Positions 35,831-44,822 of a stretch of 64,000 nucleotides of DNA are shown here, piece by piece (the stretch's first letter is position 1; each line of letters opens with the position of its first letter). The notes beneath the pieces are model-generated. The model searched no databases. It was given only the letters and a program-made list of their open reading frames with translations, and was not told where the DNA came from. The stretch lies in the NCBI GenBank assembly GCA_947476695.1, contig CANJRD010000008.1, positions 1 to 64,000 on the forward strand, read 5' to 3'. The DNA comes from Rhodospirillaceae bacterium. GTDB taxonomy: Bacteria > Pseudomonadota > Alphaproteobacteria > Rhodospirillales > Rhodospirillaceae. Position numbers and translations under genes: made by a program.

Positions 35831-36790
35831 ATGCGGAAGGTTGCTGTCGTCATTGCGATTGCGGCGGTCGCGCTGGGGGGATTCGTGATCCTCGCGCGCA
35901 CGGGAGCGTTGTCGCCCAGCGAGGCCGAACTTCGCGCGCACTATATGTTGCCGAGTTCCAAGATCGTCGAGATTGACGGCGAGCCGATTCACGTCTCCGA
36001 CGAAGGCCAAGGCGAGCCCATCGTGCTGGTGCATGGATCGTTCGGCAGCTTGCTGATGTGGAACGATTGGGCAGCGGCGCTGAAGGATCGCTACCGCGTC
36101 ATCCGCTTCGATCTGCCGCCCGCGGGTCTGTCGGGCCCCAATCCGAAAAACGCCTGCGGTTTCGACCACAGCGCCGACGTACTGGACGCACTCACGACCA
36201 AGCTTGGACTTGAGACGTTCTATTTGGCCGCGACATCAAGCGGCGGCGCACCCGCGACGCAATACGCCGCGGCGCATCCGGAGCGCATCAAAGGCATCGT
36301 GCTGTCGAATATCGCGGTCGGGCCGCTGAAGGCCGACCCGACACGCAACCCGTGGCTCGTGCGCCAGCTGCGCAAGACGCTGCCGTTGCTGAAAGGCCGG
36401 CATTTCGAGGCGGAAGTGCGCGGCATGCTGGAACGAAACATCCTGCACCGGGAAAAGATCACCGATGCCCTGGTGACCGAGTGGACACAGCTCAACAGCC
36501 GCCGCGCCGCCTTCGCGGCGTCACAAGCCCCGCGCGGCAAGGAGGCCCCCTTCGCCCGCACGCCAGCCGATCTGGAGAAGATCGCCGCGCCGGCGCTCGT
36601 GCTGTGGTCGGAAAACGATTCCGAAATCCCGGCACACCCGGTCGCCGACGACGCGATGAAGCATCTCGCCTCGCAGGATAAGACGATGGTGATCGTGCCG
36701 CAGTGCGAGCACATGATGCCGCTGGACTGCGGCCCCGAAAGCGCCGCCGCGGCGCGCGCCTTCTTCGACCGACTCTCACCGGCTCCCTAA
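35831..36790 (+). CDS. Membrane-anchored alpha/beta hydrolase
   Basis: 319 residues. One N-terminal hydrophobic anchor (VAVVIAIAAVALGGFVILA) is followed by an alpha/beta-hydrolase domain facing the periplasm. The oxyanion segment is IVLVHGSFGSLLMW, the nucleophile elbow ATSSGG, the acid WSENDSEIP and the histidine PQCEHMMPLDCG. The elbow has Ala instead of the first Gly of GxSxG. It is a paralogue of the hydrolase at 40.4 kb: both share the LPxSKxxxxDGxxxH N-terminal segment and a GPxPKN motif. Esterase or epoxide-hydrolase activity is plausible; substrate unknown. Confidence 0.88.
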   Translation: MRKVAVVIAIAAVALGGFVILARTGALSPSEAELRAHYMLPSSKIVEIDGEPIHVSDEGQGEPIVLVHGSFGSLLMWNDWAAALKDRYRVIRFDLPPAGLSGPNPKNACGFDHSADVLDALTTKLGLETFYLAATSSGGAPATQYAAAHPERIKGIVLSNIAVGPLKADPTRNPWLVRQLRKTLPLLKGRHFEAEVRGMLERNILHREKITDALVTEWTQLNSRRAAFAASQAPRGKEAPFARTPADLEKIAAPALVLWSENDSEIPAHPVADDAMKHLASQDKTMVIVPQCEHMMPLDCGPESAAAARAFFDRLSPAP

Positions 36791-36795
36791 AGCAA

Positions 36796-36827
36796 ACGCC
36801 CCGGCGGCAAGAATGCCGTCGGGGCGT
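36796..36827. terminator. Terminator between convergent hydrolase and TonB receptor genes
   Basis: ACGCCCCGGCGGCA with a near-perfect complement (one G-T pair) at the end of two convergent genes. Confidence 0.75.
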
Positions 36828-36851
36828 GGCTTTAGGCCATCAAGGTCGTGT

Positions 36852-39146
36852 TTAGAACTTCACGCGACCTTCGATGCCGAACGTTCGCGGCTCATTGAAG
36901 ATGCCGTAGGTGCCGAGCGCGGCGCTGAAGTTGCGCAGGAACGCGTACTGCTTATTGAGCAGGTTGCGCGACCACAGCGAGATCTCGAGGTCGGCATTGG
37001 AGTCTGCGACCCGAATGTCAGTGATCGCGATCCGGCCGTTCACGATGAACGACTTGTCGCTGAGCGTTGGGTCGGTTGTGCTGGTGTACTGTGCATCCGC
37101 CAGATTGCCGTCGAGGTGAAGACGCAGAGTGGCATTGCCCACAGGCGTTTCGTAGTCACCACCGAAGCTGACCGCGTTCGGCGGCGTGTATAGCGGATAG
37201 ATGACCGCGGAACCGTTGGTGAACGGGTTGAAGGCGCGCGACAGCGTCATCTTGGTGTAGGCGTAGCTCGCCGTGAGGGTCAGGCCTTCGAGCGGCACTA
37301 CCGTCAAGTCCACTTCCACGCCTTTGGTGCGGCCGGTCGCGGCGTTGGTCGTTTCCAAGGTTCCGCGGTTGTTGCCCGGTATGATGGCGTTGAAGTCGAC
37401 CTGCACGTTCTTGAGGCTGCCGGTGTAGGCGGCGACGTTCAGGCGCGCGCGGCGTTCGAGGAACTCCGTCTTGGCGCCGACCTCGAACATCGACACCGTT
37501 TCCGGCGCGAAAGCGCGATAGGTCAGCGAACGCGAATTCGCGCCGCCGGACTTATAGCCTTCGCTCCATTTGCCGTACACGTTCACGTCCGGCGAGACGT
37601 CGATCGCCAGATTGACCATCGGGTCGAAGCGGCTCCAGGCCGCGTTGAGCGGGATTATACCGACAATGGTCTGGCCGTTCGCGTTCACGTACGACGGCAG
37701 CGCGCCGTTCACGGTATCGAGGTCGCCGCTCTTCTTGTCGTGCGTATAACGACCGCCCACCGTCAGATGCGCGATTTCGCCCAGCATCGCCGGCGTCCAG
37801 GTGGCTTGGCCGAACGCACCTTGGCTATCGGTCTTCACATGGCTCGCACGATCGTACGGCACGGTGTTCAGATCGACCGACAGGGTCGTGTAGCTGGTGC
37901 CGGTGGCATTGAACTGCAGCGTGTTCGGCGTCTGCGCGTTGTCGCGCACAGCTTCATGATAATAGAAGCCGCCGGCGACGAAGCTGAAGTTGTCGAACTT
38001 GCCCAGCACCTGCAGCTCTTCGCTGACCTGATGCTGCCACACTTGGGCCAGGCTATAACGGCTGAAGGCGCCGTTCGGCGCATAGACCGACAAAACGCTC
38101 GCGCCGTTATCGAACTGACCCTGCTTCAGACGACGATAGGACGCGATCGACTGCACTTCCAATTCCGGAGTCGCGTACCAATCGAGGGTCAGGCGATGCC
38201 CCTGCGTGTGACCGACACTCGTACGCAACGGCACGCCGACGTTAGCGACCTCGGCGCGTGTCGACTGCACCTGGATGATCGGCGCCAGCGGCAGGGAACC
38301 GCGCCCCAGCAGCTGGACGTAGTACGGCGTCGATCCATCGTAGGAGACGTCAAACGCATAGTCCGCCGTGAACGTATCGTTGACAGTCCAGAGCGCTTCA
38401 CCATGGAGACCGCGGCGGTCGTAGGAATTGAAGTCGGGCTGACCGGACGTCGTGGGGTTTTCCACGGTACCGTCGCGCTTTGACACCACGCCATCGAGCT
38501 TGACGGCGATATTGCCGAAGGCCGGCAGGTCGAGGTGGGTTGCCACGTCATAGGCGTGGTAGTTGCCGTACCCGATCGTCGTGTTCGAATGGAACTCGCC
38601 GCTCGGCGCACGGGTCACGATGCTGACGGCGCCGCCTTCGGTGTTGCGGCCGAACAGTGTGCCTTGCGGGCCTTTCAGGACTTCGATGCGCTCGACGTCA
38701 TACAGCGCCGAGCCCAAGCCCTGCGCGCGGCCGAGGTACACGCCGTCGATGTAGACGCCGACCGCTTGGTCGCGGGCGGGCTGGTTGGCGTCGCCCAGGG
38801 CGCCGATGCCGCGCATGCCGATCGTCAGCGCGGATCTACGCGCGAAGAACGGCGCGACACGCAGCGAGGGGATGGACCCGTCGCCCAGGTCGGCAATGCT
38901 CAAAGCGTGGCGATCGGTCATCGCAACCGCGCTCAGGACCGAGATCGAAATCGGGGTCTTCTGCAGGTTGGTTTCGGTTTTCTGTGCGGTGACGATGATT
39001 TCCGGAACCGTGCGCTCGCCGACTTCGGTTTCCACGACGTCGACAGCAACCTGCGTTTCCTGCGCCAATACCGGCGCAGCCTGCACCAACGCTGCCACTG
39101 CAACGCCGAGCTGCAACGCGCGGCGAAGACTTGAATTACTATACAT
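36852..39146 (-). CDS. TonB-dependent receptor (plug plus barrel)
   Basis: 764 residues from the ATG at 39146. A signal peptide (LQLGVAVAALVQAAPVLA-QET) is followed by a TonB-box-like VPEIIVTAQKTETNLQKTPI, the plug (GSIPSLRVAPFFARRSALTI, then VEVLKGPQGTLFGRNTEGGA), and a long barrel with VNLAIDVSPDVNVYGKWSEG and the C-terminal signature TFGIEGRVKF. It resembles the large alphaproteobacterial receptor group that imports plant-derived aromatics, vitamins or siderophores. The secreted phosphatase-like gene is divergent from it, and the two hydrolase paralogues flank this pair. Confidence 0.94.
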   Translation of the reverse strand: MYSNSSLRRALQLGVAVAALVQAAPVLAQETQVAVDVVETEVGERTVPEIIVTAQKTETNLQKTPISISVLSAVAMTDRHALSIADLGDGSIPSLRVAPFFARRSALTIGMRGIGALGDANQPARDQAVGVYIDGVYLGRAQGLGSALYDVERIEVLKGPQGTLFGRNTEGGAVSIVTRAPSGEFHSNTTIGYGNYHAYDVATHLDLPAFGNIAVKLDGVVSKRDGTVENPTTSGQPDFNSYDRRGLHGEALWTVNDTFTADYAFDVSYDGSTPYYVQLLGRGSLPLAPIIQVQSTRAEVANVGVPLRTSVGHTQGHRLTLDWYATPELEVQSIASYRRLKQGQFDNGASVLSVYAPNGAFSRYSLAQVWQHQVSEELQVLGKFDNFSFVAGGFYYHEAVRDNAQTPNTLQFNATGTSYTTLSVDLNTVPYDRASHVKTDSQGAFGQATWTPAMLGEIAHLTVGGRYTHDKKSGDLDTVNGALPSYVNANGQTIVGIIPLNAAWSRFDPMVNLAIDVSPDVNVYGKWSEGYKSGGANSRSLTYRAFAPETVSMFEVGAKTEFLERRARLNVAAYTGSLKNVQVDFNAIIPGNNRGTLETTNAATGRTKGVEVDLTVVPLEGLTLTASYAYTKMTLSRAFNPFTNGSAVIYPLYTPPNAVSFGGDYETPVGNATLRLHLDGNLADAQYTSTTDPTLSDKSFIVNGRIAITDIRVADSNADLEISLWSRNLLNKQYAFLRNFSAALGTYGIFNEPRTFGIEGRVKF

Positions 39147-39352
39147 GTAGTCAGAACCCCTCAACTTGATCGATGGCGCTCTGATTAGTGAAATTGCGCG
39201 ACAGACAGGTTGCAGCAGTGATGAACTTTTATGACTTTTCCCGAACGCGGGATGTTCATCGCAGTGACACTGAGATGTCACCGAAGAGTCGTCACGGATG
39301 CGCTACGGGAGGTGCGAACTCTGCATTCCCTCCTGATAAAGGCACACACAAC

Positions 39353-40420
39353 ATGAGATATGCATCTCTCCCCCTCGCCCTCTCACTGCTTGGCACGCTC
39401 GCCTTGTCCGGCGTCGCCGCGGCGCGCGTCAGCAACGAAGCGGTGGAACGTAGCGCGGCGGATCGGCTCGTCGTTTCCTGGGCGGACAAGGCTGCCGTAG
39501 ACGTTTACGCCGCGGACAGCGCGGAAGCTTCCGTGCAGGATGCGCGTCTGGTCTCCAAGGCCAACAAGAAAGGCCGCTTCGAGGATCAGGTCGGCTCTGC
39601 GAACCGCCGTTACTACCTGCTTAAGGACACGGCGGACGGCAGCGTTGTGCGCGTCGCCGAGCGAGTGTTGCCGCTCGACCGCGGCTCGAACTTCCGCGAT
39701 ATCGGCGGCTATCCGGCGGCTGATGGCATGCATGTGCGCTGGGGCAAGCTGTTCCGCTCCGGCGGGACGCCGCTCCTGACCGACGCCGACGTGGCGACGG
39801 TTCAAGCCGTCGGCATCAAAGACCTAGTCGACTTGCGTTCCAGCGAAGAACGCGTGATCGCTCCGACACGGCTCGACGGCATCCGCTATACCGCGGTTGG
39901 CTATCCGATGATGTCGATCAACCGTGGCAGCATGCCGACCAGCATGTCCCAGGTGGGCGATGCCTATCGCAATTTCCCGTCCATGCTGGTCCCGCAACTG
40001 CGCGTGCTGTTCCACACCATGCTCGCCGGCGACGGGCCGATTGCCTACAACTGCTCCGCTGGACAGGACCGCACAGGCTTCGCCACCGCGCTGATCCTCA
40101 CTGCCCTGGGCGTGCCGCGCGATGTGGTCATGGCCGACTACCATCTGTCGACGACCTACCGGCATCCGGAGAACGAGATGCCCAAGATCGACGCCACCGG
40201 CCAGCCGGAGAACTCGGTCGCGTACTACTTCGCGAGCCTGCAGAAGGACGGCCGCCTGCTGAAGCCGCAACCGCTGTATGACGCCAACCGCCGCGCGCTT
40301 CTGGAATACGCCTTCGACGAGATCAACAGCCGCTGGGGCTCGGTCGACGCGTATCTCGAGAAAGAAATCGGCGTGACCAAGGCTGACATCGCGAAGCTGC
40401 GTCAGAAGTATCTGGAGTAG
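39353..40420 (+). CDS. Exported tyrosine-phosphatase-like protein
   Basis: 355 residues from the ATG at 39353; codons upstream are open but without a binding site. A signal peptide (YASLPLALSLLGTLALSGVA-AAR) is followed by an Ig-like stretch. The Y_phosphatase3 domain then contains NFRDIGGYPAADGMHVRWGK, LVDLRSSEERV, and the P-loop YNCSAGQDRTGFATA with the CX5R cysteine and arginine. Members dephosphorylate phosphotyrosine or phosphoinositides; an exported copy would act in the periplasm or outside. It is divergent from the TonB receptor. Confidence 0.9.
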   Translation: MRYASLPLALSLLGTLALSGVAAARVSNEAVERSAADRLVVSWADKAAVDVYAADSAEASVQDARLVSKANKKGRFEDQVGSANRRYYLLKDTADGSVVRVAERVLPLDRGSNFRDIGGYPAADGMHVRWGKLFRSGGTPLLTDADVATVQAVGIKDLVDLRSSEERVIAPTRLDGIRYTAVGYPMMSINRGSMPTSMSQVGDAYRNFPSMLVPQLRVLFHTMLAGDGPIAYNCSAGQDRTGFATALILTALGVPRDVVMADYHLSTTYRHPENEMPKIDATGQPENSVAYYFASLQKDGRLLKPQPLYDANRRALLEYAFDEINSRWGSVDAYLEKEIGVTKADIAKLRQKYLE

Positions 40421-40429
40421 CTGATTGGG

Positions 40430-41449
40430 TTACTGGACGGCGGCCTGCGTCACCGGCAAACGCTTGGTGATACGCAGGTCGGCGTCCATGTCGCCCTTCA
40501 GGAAGCCGGCGATGTCCTTGGCCGATTGCTCGGGGATCTCGAGATAATAGTAGTGCCCGACCTTCGGGTACTTCTTCACGAGACTTGGGGCGTTCGACAG
40601 CCACAGCGAGAAGACGTCGGCTTCCAGATGCATGACCGTCGGATTGGTCATGCCCCAGGTGATCATCGTCGGCGATGTGATCATGGCCAGCGTTTCGGCC
40701 AGAGTCTGCTTCGGCTCCTCCGGATGATAGTTCCGGGTGCGCGAACGCGTGGTCGGCAAATCGCCCTTGCGGCGATTGTTGTCGTAGACCAGATCGACAA
40801 TGGCGTCGCTCGGCTTCACCGAACCGTAGTTCTGCGTGAGGTTGTTGCGCCAATACTCGCGGCTTTTGTAGCGCGCATTGATCCACTGTTCGATGGAGTT
40901 GCCCCGCGCCCGATTGGGATCGTTGAATTCGGTGCGCGGCATGCCCGCGCAATTGATGAGAACGAGGCGCTCGACCCGATCGGGATGCTCAGCGGCATAG
41001 CGGTAGGCCACCGGCCCGCCGGACGATGTGCCGAGCAGATAAAACTTCTCGATCCCGAGATGCTTGGTCAGCGTATCGACGATGAGCAGGTTACGCTCGG
41101 TGGAATAGTCGTTCTTCGGGTCGGGGCCTGTCAGACCGAATGTCAGCAGATCGAAACGTACGATGTGGAACTGCGACGACAGGTCTTTCGTCAGTTGATC
41201 CCAACTGCGCAGGTTCATAAACGAGGCGTGGATCAGCACCAGCGTCGGCAGGTTCTTGTCGCCGTCCTCGGCATAGTGGACCTGGATGCCGTCCACGTCC
41301 AGGTACTTGCTATTGGGCAGCGCCCATTTGGCCTTCATCTCGACCATCGGGATCTCGAACATCCCGTTGGTCACCGCGACATAGCCAAACCCGGCCGCGA
41401 TTGCGCCAAGCACAACCACAATCGCAAGAAGCTTAAACAGGATACGCAT
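40430..41449 (-). CDS. Membrane-anchored alpha/beta hydrolase (paralogue of 35.8 kb)
   Basis: 339 residues. The N-terminal anchor ILFKLLAIVVVLGAIAAGFG precedes the hydrolase fold with VLIHASFMNLRSWDQL, nucleophile elbow GTSSGG, and a C-terminal histidine in PKVGHYYYLEIP. The motif order LPNSKYLDVDGIQVHYAEDG, FGLTGPDPKN and DTLTKHLGIEKFYLLGTSSG matches the 35.8 kb protein position for position. Unlike the paralogue, it has an intact Gly in GxSxG. Its stop lies 10 bp from the convergent phosphatase-like gene. Confidence 0.9.
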   Translation of the reverse strand: MRILFKLLAIVVVLGAIAAGFGYVAVTNGMFEIPMVEMKAKWALPNSKYLDVDGIQVHYAEDGDKNLPTLVLIHASFMNLRSWDQLTKDLSSQFHIVRFDLLTFGLTGPDPKNDYSTERNLLIVDTLTKHLGIEKFYLLGTSSGGPVAYRYAAEHPDRVERLVLINCAGMPRTEFNDPNRARGNSIEQWINARYKSREYWRNNLTQNYGSVKPSDAIVDLVYDNNRRKGDLPTTRSRTRNYHPEEPKQTLAETLAMITSPTMITWGMTNPTVMHLEADVFSLWLSNAPSLVKKYPKVGHYYYLEIPEQSAKDIAGFLKGDMDADLRITKRLPVTQAAVQ

Positions 41450-41556
41450 GCTGCACCCTCCCCGTGGCCTTAGGAAAGGCTAGCACAGCGCCTGGCCCCG
41501 ACAACCAGGTCGAGGCCAGGGATCGCCAGGCGACCCCGGACGGGGGGTCGTATAAC

Positions 41557-42063
41557 CTACCAGCCCAGGAAGTCGCGCTTACCGACCTCAACGCCGCAGT
41601 GACGCAGGATGTCGTAGGCGGTGGTGGCGTGGAAATAGAAGTTCGGGAACACCGAGCGCGTGACGTAGTCGACGCCGTCATCGAACTTGGCTTCGTTCGG
41701 GCCGAACTTGATGCTGAGCGGTTTGGATTCGGAGCCGTCGAACTGCTCCGGCTTGAAGCTGGCGACGTAGTCCCGCGTCTTGGCGATGCGTGCCTTCAGG
41801 TCGTCCATCGTCGCTTCGCTATCCGGGAAACTCGGCACCTCGACGCCAGCGAGGCGCGCGGCCATGCCCTTCACCTGATCGCACATGATCTGGATCTGGC
41901 GCGAGAACGGCAACATGTCGACGGCCAGGCGATAGCCGAAGAACACTGATGGATCGATCTTCTTCGCGGTGCCATGGGCCAACGCCTTGTCGATGATCTT
42001 CGTCATATTGTCGAGAGTGCGCAGTACCTGCGGCACGGCAACCGCGTGCATGGAAAGAGCCAT
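41557..42063 (-). CDS. DUF1993 family protein
   Basis: 168 residues from the ATG at 42063 (AAGGA ten bases upstream). The DUF1993 pattern is clear: ALSMHAVAVPQVLRTLDNMT, then DKALAHGTAKKIDPSVFFGY, LAVDMLPFSRQIQIMCDQVK, and FYFHATTAYDILRHCGVEVG near the C-terminus. The family folds as a DinB-like four-helix bundle with possible metal-binding histidines; it is cytosolic and its function is not established. The gene is preceded by the terminator of the cupin operon, so it is separately expressed. Confidence 0.92.
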   Translation of the reverse strand: MALSMHAVAVPQVLRTLDNMTKIIDKALAHGTAKKIDPSVFFGYRLAVDMLPFSRQIQIMCDQVKGMAARLAGVEVPSFPDSEATMDDLKARIAKTRDYVASFKPEQFDGSESKPLSIKFGPNEAKFDDGVDYVTRSVFPNFYFHATTAYDILRHCGVEVGKRDFLGW

Positions 42064-42140
42064 GGGTGTTAAGTCCTTTTTGAAGGATTGAATGGCGGGA
42101 GTGTCGCCGCAATTTCGGGCCTTGTGAAGCACCCACCAAC

Positions 42141-42176
42141 AAAAGAAAACGCCCCACCGGCGGACCGGCGGGGCGT
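42141..42176 (-). terminator. Terminator of the three-cupin operon
   Basis: Inverted repeat with ACGCCCC/GGGGCGT ends and an inner CCGG-rich stem, followed on the minus strand by TTTTCTTTT. Confidence 0.85.
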
Positions 42177-42202
42177 CATGAACTCAAATGAAAGCGGCTG
42201 AC

Positions 42203-42574
42203 TTAGGCCTTCTTCGCGGTCTCGGTCATGATCTCTTTCATCGTCACCATCAGCACCGAACATTCGTCGATGCCGAGGCTGCGTACGGTATGCCCTTTGC
42301 CGCTGATGTCCTGCAGCAGGAACGTATCCCCCCGGCTGAAGTAGCGCTTCTCGCCGGTGCTGGCGGTGATCTCAAGTTTGCCCGACAGCACCGCAAGGCT
42401 CTTGGGCGCATCCACCGGTTTGAAGTCGGCGAAATGGCCGGGCTGCGTCACCCAAATCTGCCAGTAGGCGACTTCCATTTCGCGTTCGCGGTTCGAACCC
42501 GCTTCCAAGGCGCATTCGACTTCGCCGAAGTAGGACTCGCCGTGATCGTCGACGTTGAGGCTGGCTATTCTCAT
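42203..42574 (-). CDS. Small cupin protein (third gene of cupin operon)
   Basis: 123 residues, a single cupin barrel: YFGEVECALEAG at the start, QPGHFADFKPVDAPKSLAVL, then GKLEITASTGEKRYFSRGDT and LLQDISGKGHTVRSLG. A single histidine in GHTV and one in GHFADF leave metal binding uncertain. No signal peptide. It starts 9 bp after the preceding cupin gene ends, so the two are translated from one message. Function unknown; the domain is common in small-molecule-binding and aromatic-catabolic proteins. Confidence 0.85.
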   Translation of the reverse strand: MRIASLNVDDHGESYFGEVECALEAGSNREREMEVAYWQIWVTQPGHFADFKPVDAPKSLAVLSGKLEITASTGEKRYFSRGDTFLLQDISGKGHTVRSLGIDECSVLMVTMKEIMTETAKKA

Positions 42575-42583
42575 GGCTGCCCC

Positions 42584-43006
42584 CTACTTCTTCCACTCGA
42601 GGGGACCGGTCTGCGTCGCCGGCCCCGGGAGATAGAGGTTATAGACCACCGACGGAGTCGCGCTCATCAGGTTGGCGTGGTGCAAAGCACCGGGGCGCAC
42701 ATACAGCAGATCGCCCGGCCCCCAGCGGAAGGTCGTGCCGTCCTGATAGCTGTTCTCGTTGTGCCCGGCCTGCCACGCGATGATGTGCGGTTCGCCGCCG
42801 AGATGCATCTCGTAGGCACCGCCGGCCGAATCGTAGTCCTTATGCGTGCGCGCTTTGTCGCTCGGATTGCGCATGCCGAGACGCCAGATGGTGCCCGGCT
42901 GCTTGGCGGTGATCGCCTCGGTCTCGCTGACCTTGTTCAGCGGGACTTCTATGGTGCCCGGTGTCGAGCGCCCGTTGGCGTCGATGCCACATTCATACAT
43001 CTTCAT
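42584..43006 (-). CDS. Cupin-like protein (second gene of cupin operon)
   Basis: 140 residues. The domain includes EVPLNKVSETEAITAKQPGT, then YEMHLGGEPHIIAWQAGHNE, GDLLYVRPGALHHANLMSAT and VYNLYLPGPATQTGPLEWKK. The His residues in EPHIIAW and LHHAN sit where cupins bind metal or ligand. There is no signal peptide, whereas the first gene of the operon encodes an exported cupin. It follows that gene by 16 bp. Not assigned to a characterised enzyme. Confidence 0.85.
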   Translation of the reverse strand: MKMYECGIDANGRSTPGTIEVPLNKVSETEAITAKQPGTIWRLGMRNPSDKARTHKDYDSAGGAYEMHLGGEPHIIAWQAGHNENSYQDGTTFRWGPGDLLYVRPGALHHANLMSATPSVVYNLYLPGPATQTGPLEWKK

Positions 43007-43022
43007 GTGCGATGCTCCACGC

Positions 43023-44003
43023 TCAGGTATCGGACGGCGGGGCGAGGCCGGGGTTCAGCGGCGCGTCTGTGGCGATGAAGATCGATTCCTCATGCGCCAC
43101 CCAGTAACCCGCGTTGCCGATCTTTTCGCGGATCGTATCGCCCGCGACGAGTTCCAGCTTCTGATCGCCTTCCTGACGGAAAACCTTGCCCTTGGCGATG
43201 TAGATCAGCACATCCACGCGCGTGTTCTTGAAGTTGGCGCTTTTGCCGCCCTTCAAGGTCGCATGCCGGATCGAGTTGCCGTCGAAGACATAGCGCTTCA
43301 GCGACAGGTGATGCGCCTCTTTCGGCGCCTTCTTGATCTCGTCCGGCTTAGTCACCCGGACTTCCTTGCCGTTCTCTTCCCATTCGGCGCTGACGGCGGC
43401 CTTCACGTCCTTGCCGTAAACAACGGAGCCCTTGGCGTCTTTCTTGGTGTTGCTGACAAGGAACGTCAGCAGCACCAGGTCTTCGCCAAGCTTCGGTGCG
43501 GTGAAGTTGCCGCTCGGCAGGAAGAGCGCGTCGCCCGCCTTTACGGTGATCGGCTTGCCCGCGAGGCCAGGCAGCGGTGAGAGCGTGGCCGAACCTTGCA
43601 GCACGAGAATCTCGGTCTCGAAGGTGATCATGTGATGCAGCGGCTCGCCCTTCTTGAAGGTGAGCACGCGGATGGAACCGCTCGGATAATCGAAGGTCTT
43701 GGCTTCGTAACGGCAAGCTTCCTTCGGCGCACGCTCCAGCGCTTGCTTGGACGCGGCGATACGGAACGGGCCCGTGGGGGCCTTCGGGTCCTGCCATTCG
43801 GCAATCGTGGCGACTTTCGCGTCCTTCGCCGGGATGTAGACAAGATCGGACTGGTTCTTGCCGACGCCGACGTTGGCCGCCGCCGCCTGGGCCTCGGGAA
43901 TCAGCTTAGAGATCATCGGCAGCGCGACCGAAGCGGCGCTAACGCCGAGTACGCGCCCGATTGCTGAACGGCGGCTCGGCTGATCCGGAAGATCGCTTGT
44001 CAT
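43023..44003 (-). CDS. Tat-exported bicupin-like protein (first gene of cupin operon)
   Basis: 326 residues from the ATG at 44003, which has GGGAGG upstream. The N-terminus QPSRRSAIGRVLGVSAASVA is a twin-arginine signal. Two cupin halves are visible: one around HHMITFETEILVLQGSATL and GKPITVKAGDALFLPSGNFT, and a C-terminal one around LSLKRYVFDGNSIRHATLKG and KLELVAGDTIREKIGNAGYW. Tat export suggests metal loading in the cytosol. With two cytosolic cupins downstream, this operon may bind or convert one compound in two compartments, which is inference. Confidence 0.83.
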   Translation of the reverse strand: MTSDLPDQPSRRSAIGRVLGVSAASVALPMISKLIPEAQAAAANVGVGKNQSDLVYIPAKDAKVATIAEWQDPKAPTGPFRIAASKQALERAPKEACRYEAKTFDYPSGSIRVLTFKKGEPLHHMITFETEILVLQGSATLSPLPGLAGKPITVKAGDALFLPSGNFTAPKLGEDLVLLTFLVSNTKKDAKGSVVYGKDVKAAVSAEWEENGKEVRVTKPDEIKKAPKEAHHLSLKRYVFDGNSIRHATLKGGKSANFKNTRVDVLIYIAKGKVFRQEGDQKLELVAGDTIREKIGNAGYWVAHEESIFIATDAPLNPGLAPPSDT

Positions 44004-44237
44004 CGGTGAATTCCTCCCAATTTTGTGATGAATGCGAGGCCCCGCCTGCGCCTTGAACCCCCAGGCGCAACTGTCGGGACGGCAGCCAATCATAGCAATC
44101 CCTTAGGGGGAGTCACGCGCCGCGCCTGCCCGCGCAATGAGCAGCCTGGCGACCGGAGGGCATTGGAAACGCTTGATTTATCCGGTTTGATTGGCAATCT
44201 GCGCCTGCAAGTCGAAACCGCTCCATAAATCATCACG

Positions 44238-44771
44238 ATGCGCCACGATCCGACCCTGGTCCCGGCTTCCGTTGTCGATGAATCCTGGATGACGTTGCTC
44301 GGCGCCATTGAGCAATTGCCCGGCACCTCGACCGTTGCCGAAATCATGTCCATCGTCTGCTGCGGCGCGCGCGAGCTCTCCGGTGCCGACGGTGTCACCT
44401 TCGTCCTGCGCGACGGCGAGCTTTGCTACTACGCCGACGAGGATGCGGTCGGGCCGCTGTGGAAGGGCAAACGCTTCCCCATGTCGGCCTGTATCTCAGG
44501 CTGGTGCATGCTGCGCCGGGAGACCGTGGTCATTCCGGACATCTATGTGGATGCGCGCGTCCCGCAAGACGCGTACCGGCCGACATTCGTGAAGTCGCTG
44601 GTGATGGTGCCGGTGCGGCTCGAAATGTCGATGGCCGCGATCGGCACGTATTGGAAAACGGAACAGCACCCGGCTGCGCATACCGTCCGCATGCTGGAAG
44701 CGCTGGCTCAGTCTTGCGCCAGCGCGATTGACTACGCGCAGAAGCTCGAAGCGCGCAAAGCGAAGCCCTAG
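44238..44771 (+). CDS. Stand-alone GAF-domain protein
   Basis: 177 residues forming one GAF domain: LGAIEQLPGTSTVAEIMSIV, then ARELSGADGVTFVLRDGELC, the PMSACISGWCMLRRETVVIP core strand and FVKSLVMVPVRLEMSMAAIG. The layout matches GAF domains that precede HWE or phytochrome kinases. It has no output domain, so it may act as a sensor partner or a methionine-sulfoxide-reductase-like redox protein. Cys residues are present at CCGAREL and ACISGWC. It is divergent from the exported cupin gene. Confidence 0.85.
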   Translation: MRHDPTLVPASVVDESWMTLLGAIEQLPGTSTVAEIMSIVCCGARELSGADGVTFVLRDGELCYYADEDAVGPLWKGKRFPMSACISGWCMLRRETVVIPDIYVDARVPQDAYRPTFVKSLVMVPVRLEMSMAAIGTYWKTEQHPAAHTVRMLEALAQSCASAIDYAQKLEARKAKP

Positions 44772-44786
44772 TCTATCGGTGAAAGA

Positions 44787-44821
44787 AAAACGGCGGCGCG
44801 GATTAACCGCGCCGCCGTTTT
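44787..44821. terminator. Bidirectional terminator between GAF gene and small lipoprotein gene
   Basis: AAAACGGCGGCGCGG with its perfect 15-bp complement around ATTAA; T-runs in both directions. It ends right at the lipoprotein stop. Confidence 0.9.
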
Positions 44822-44822
44822 A

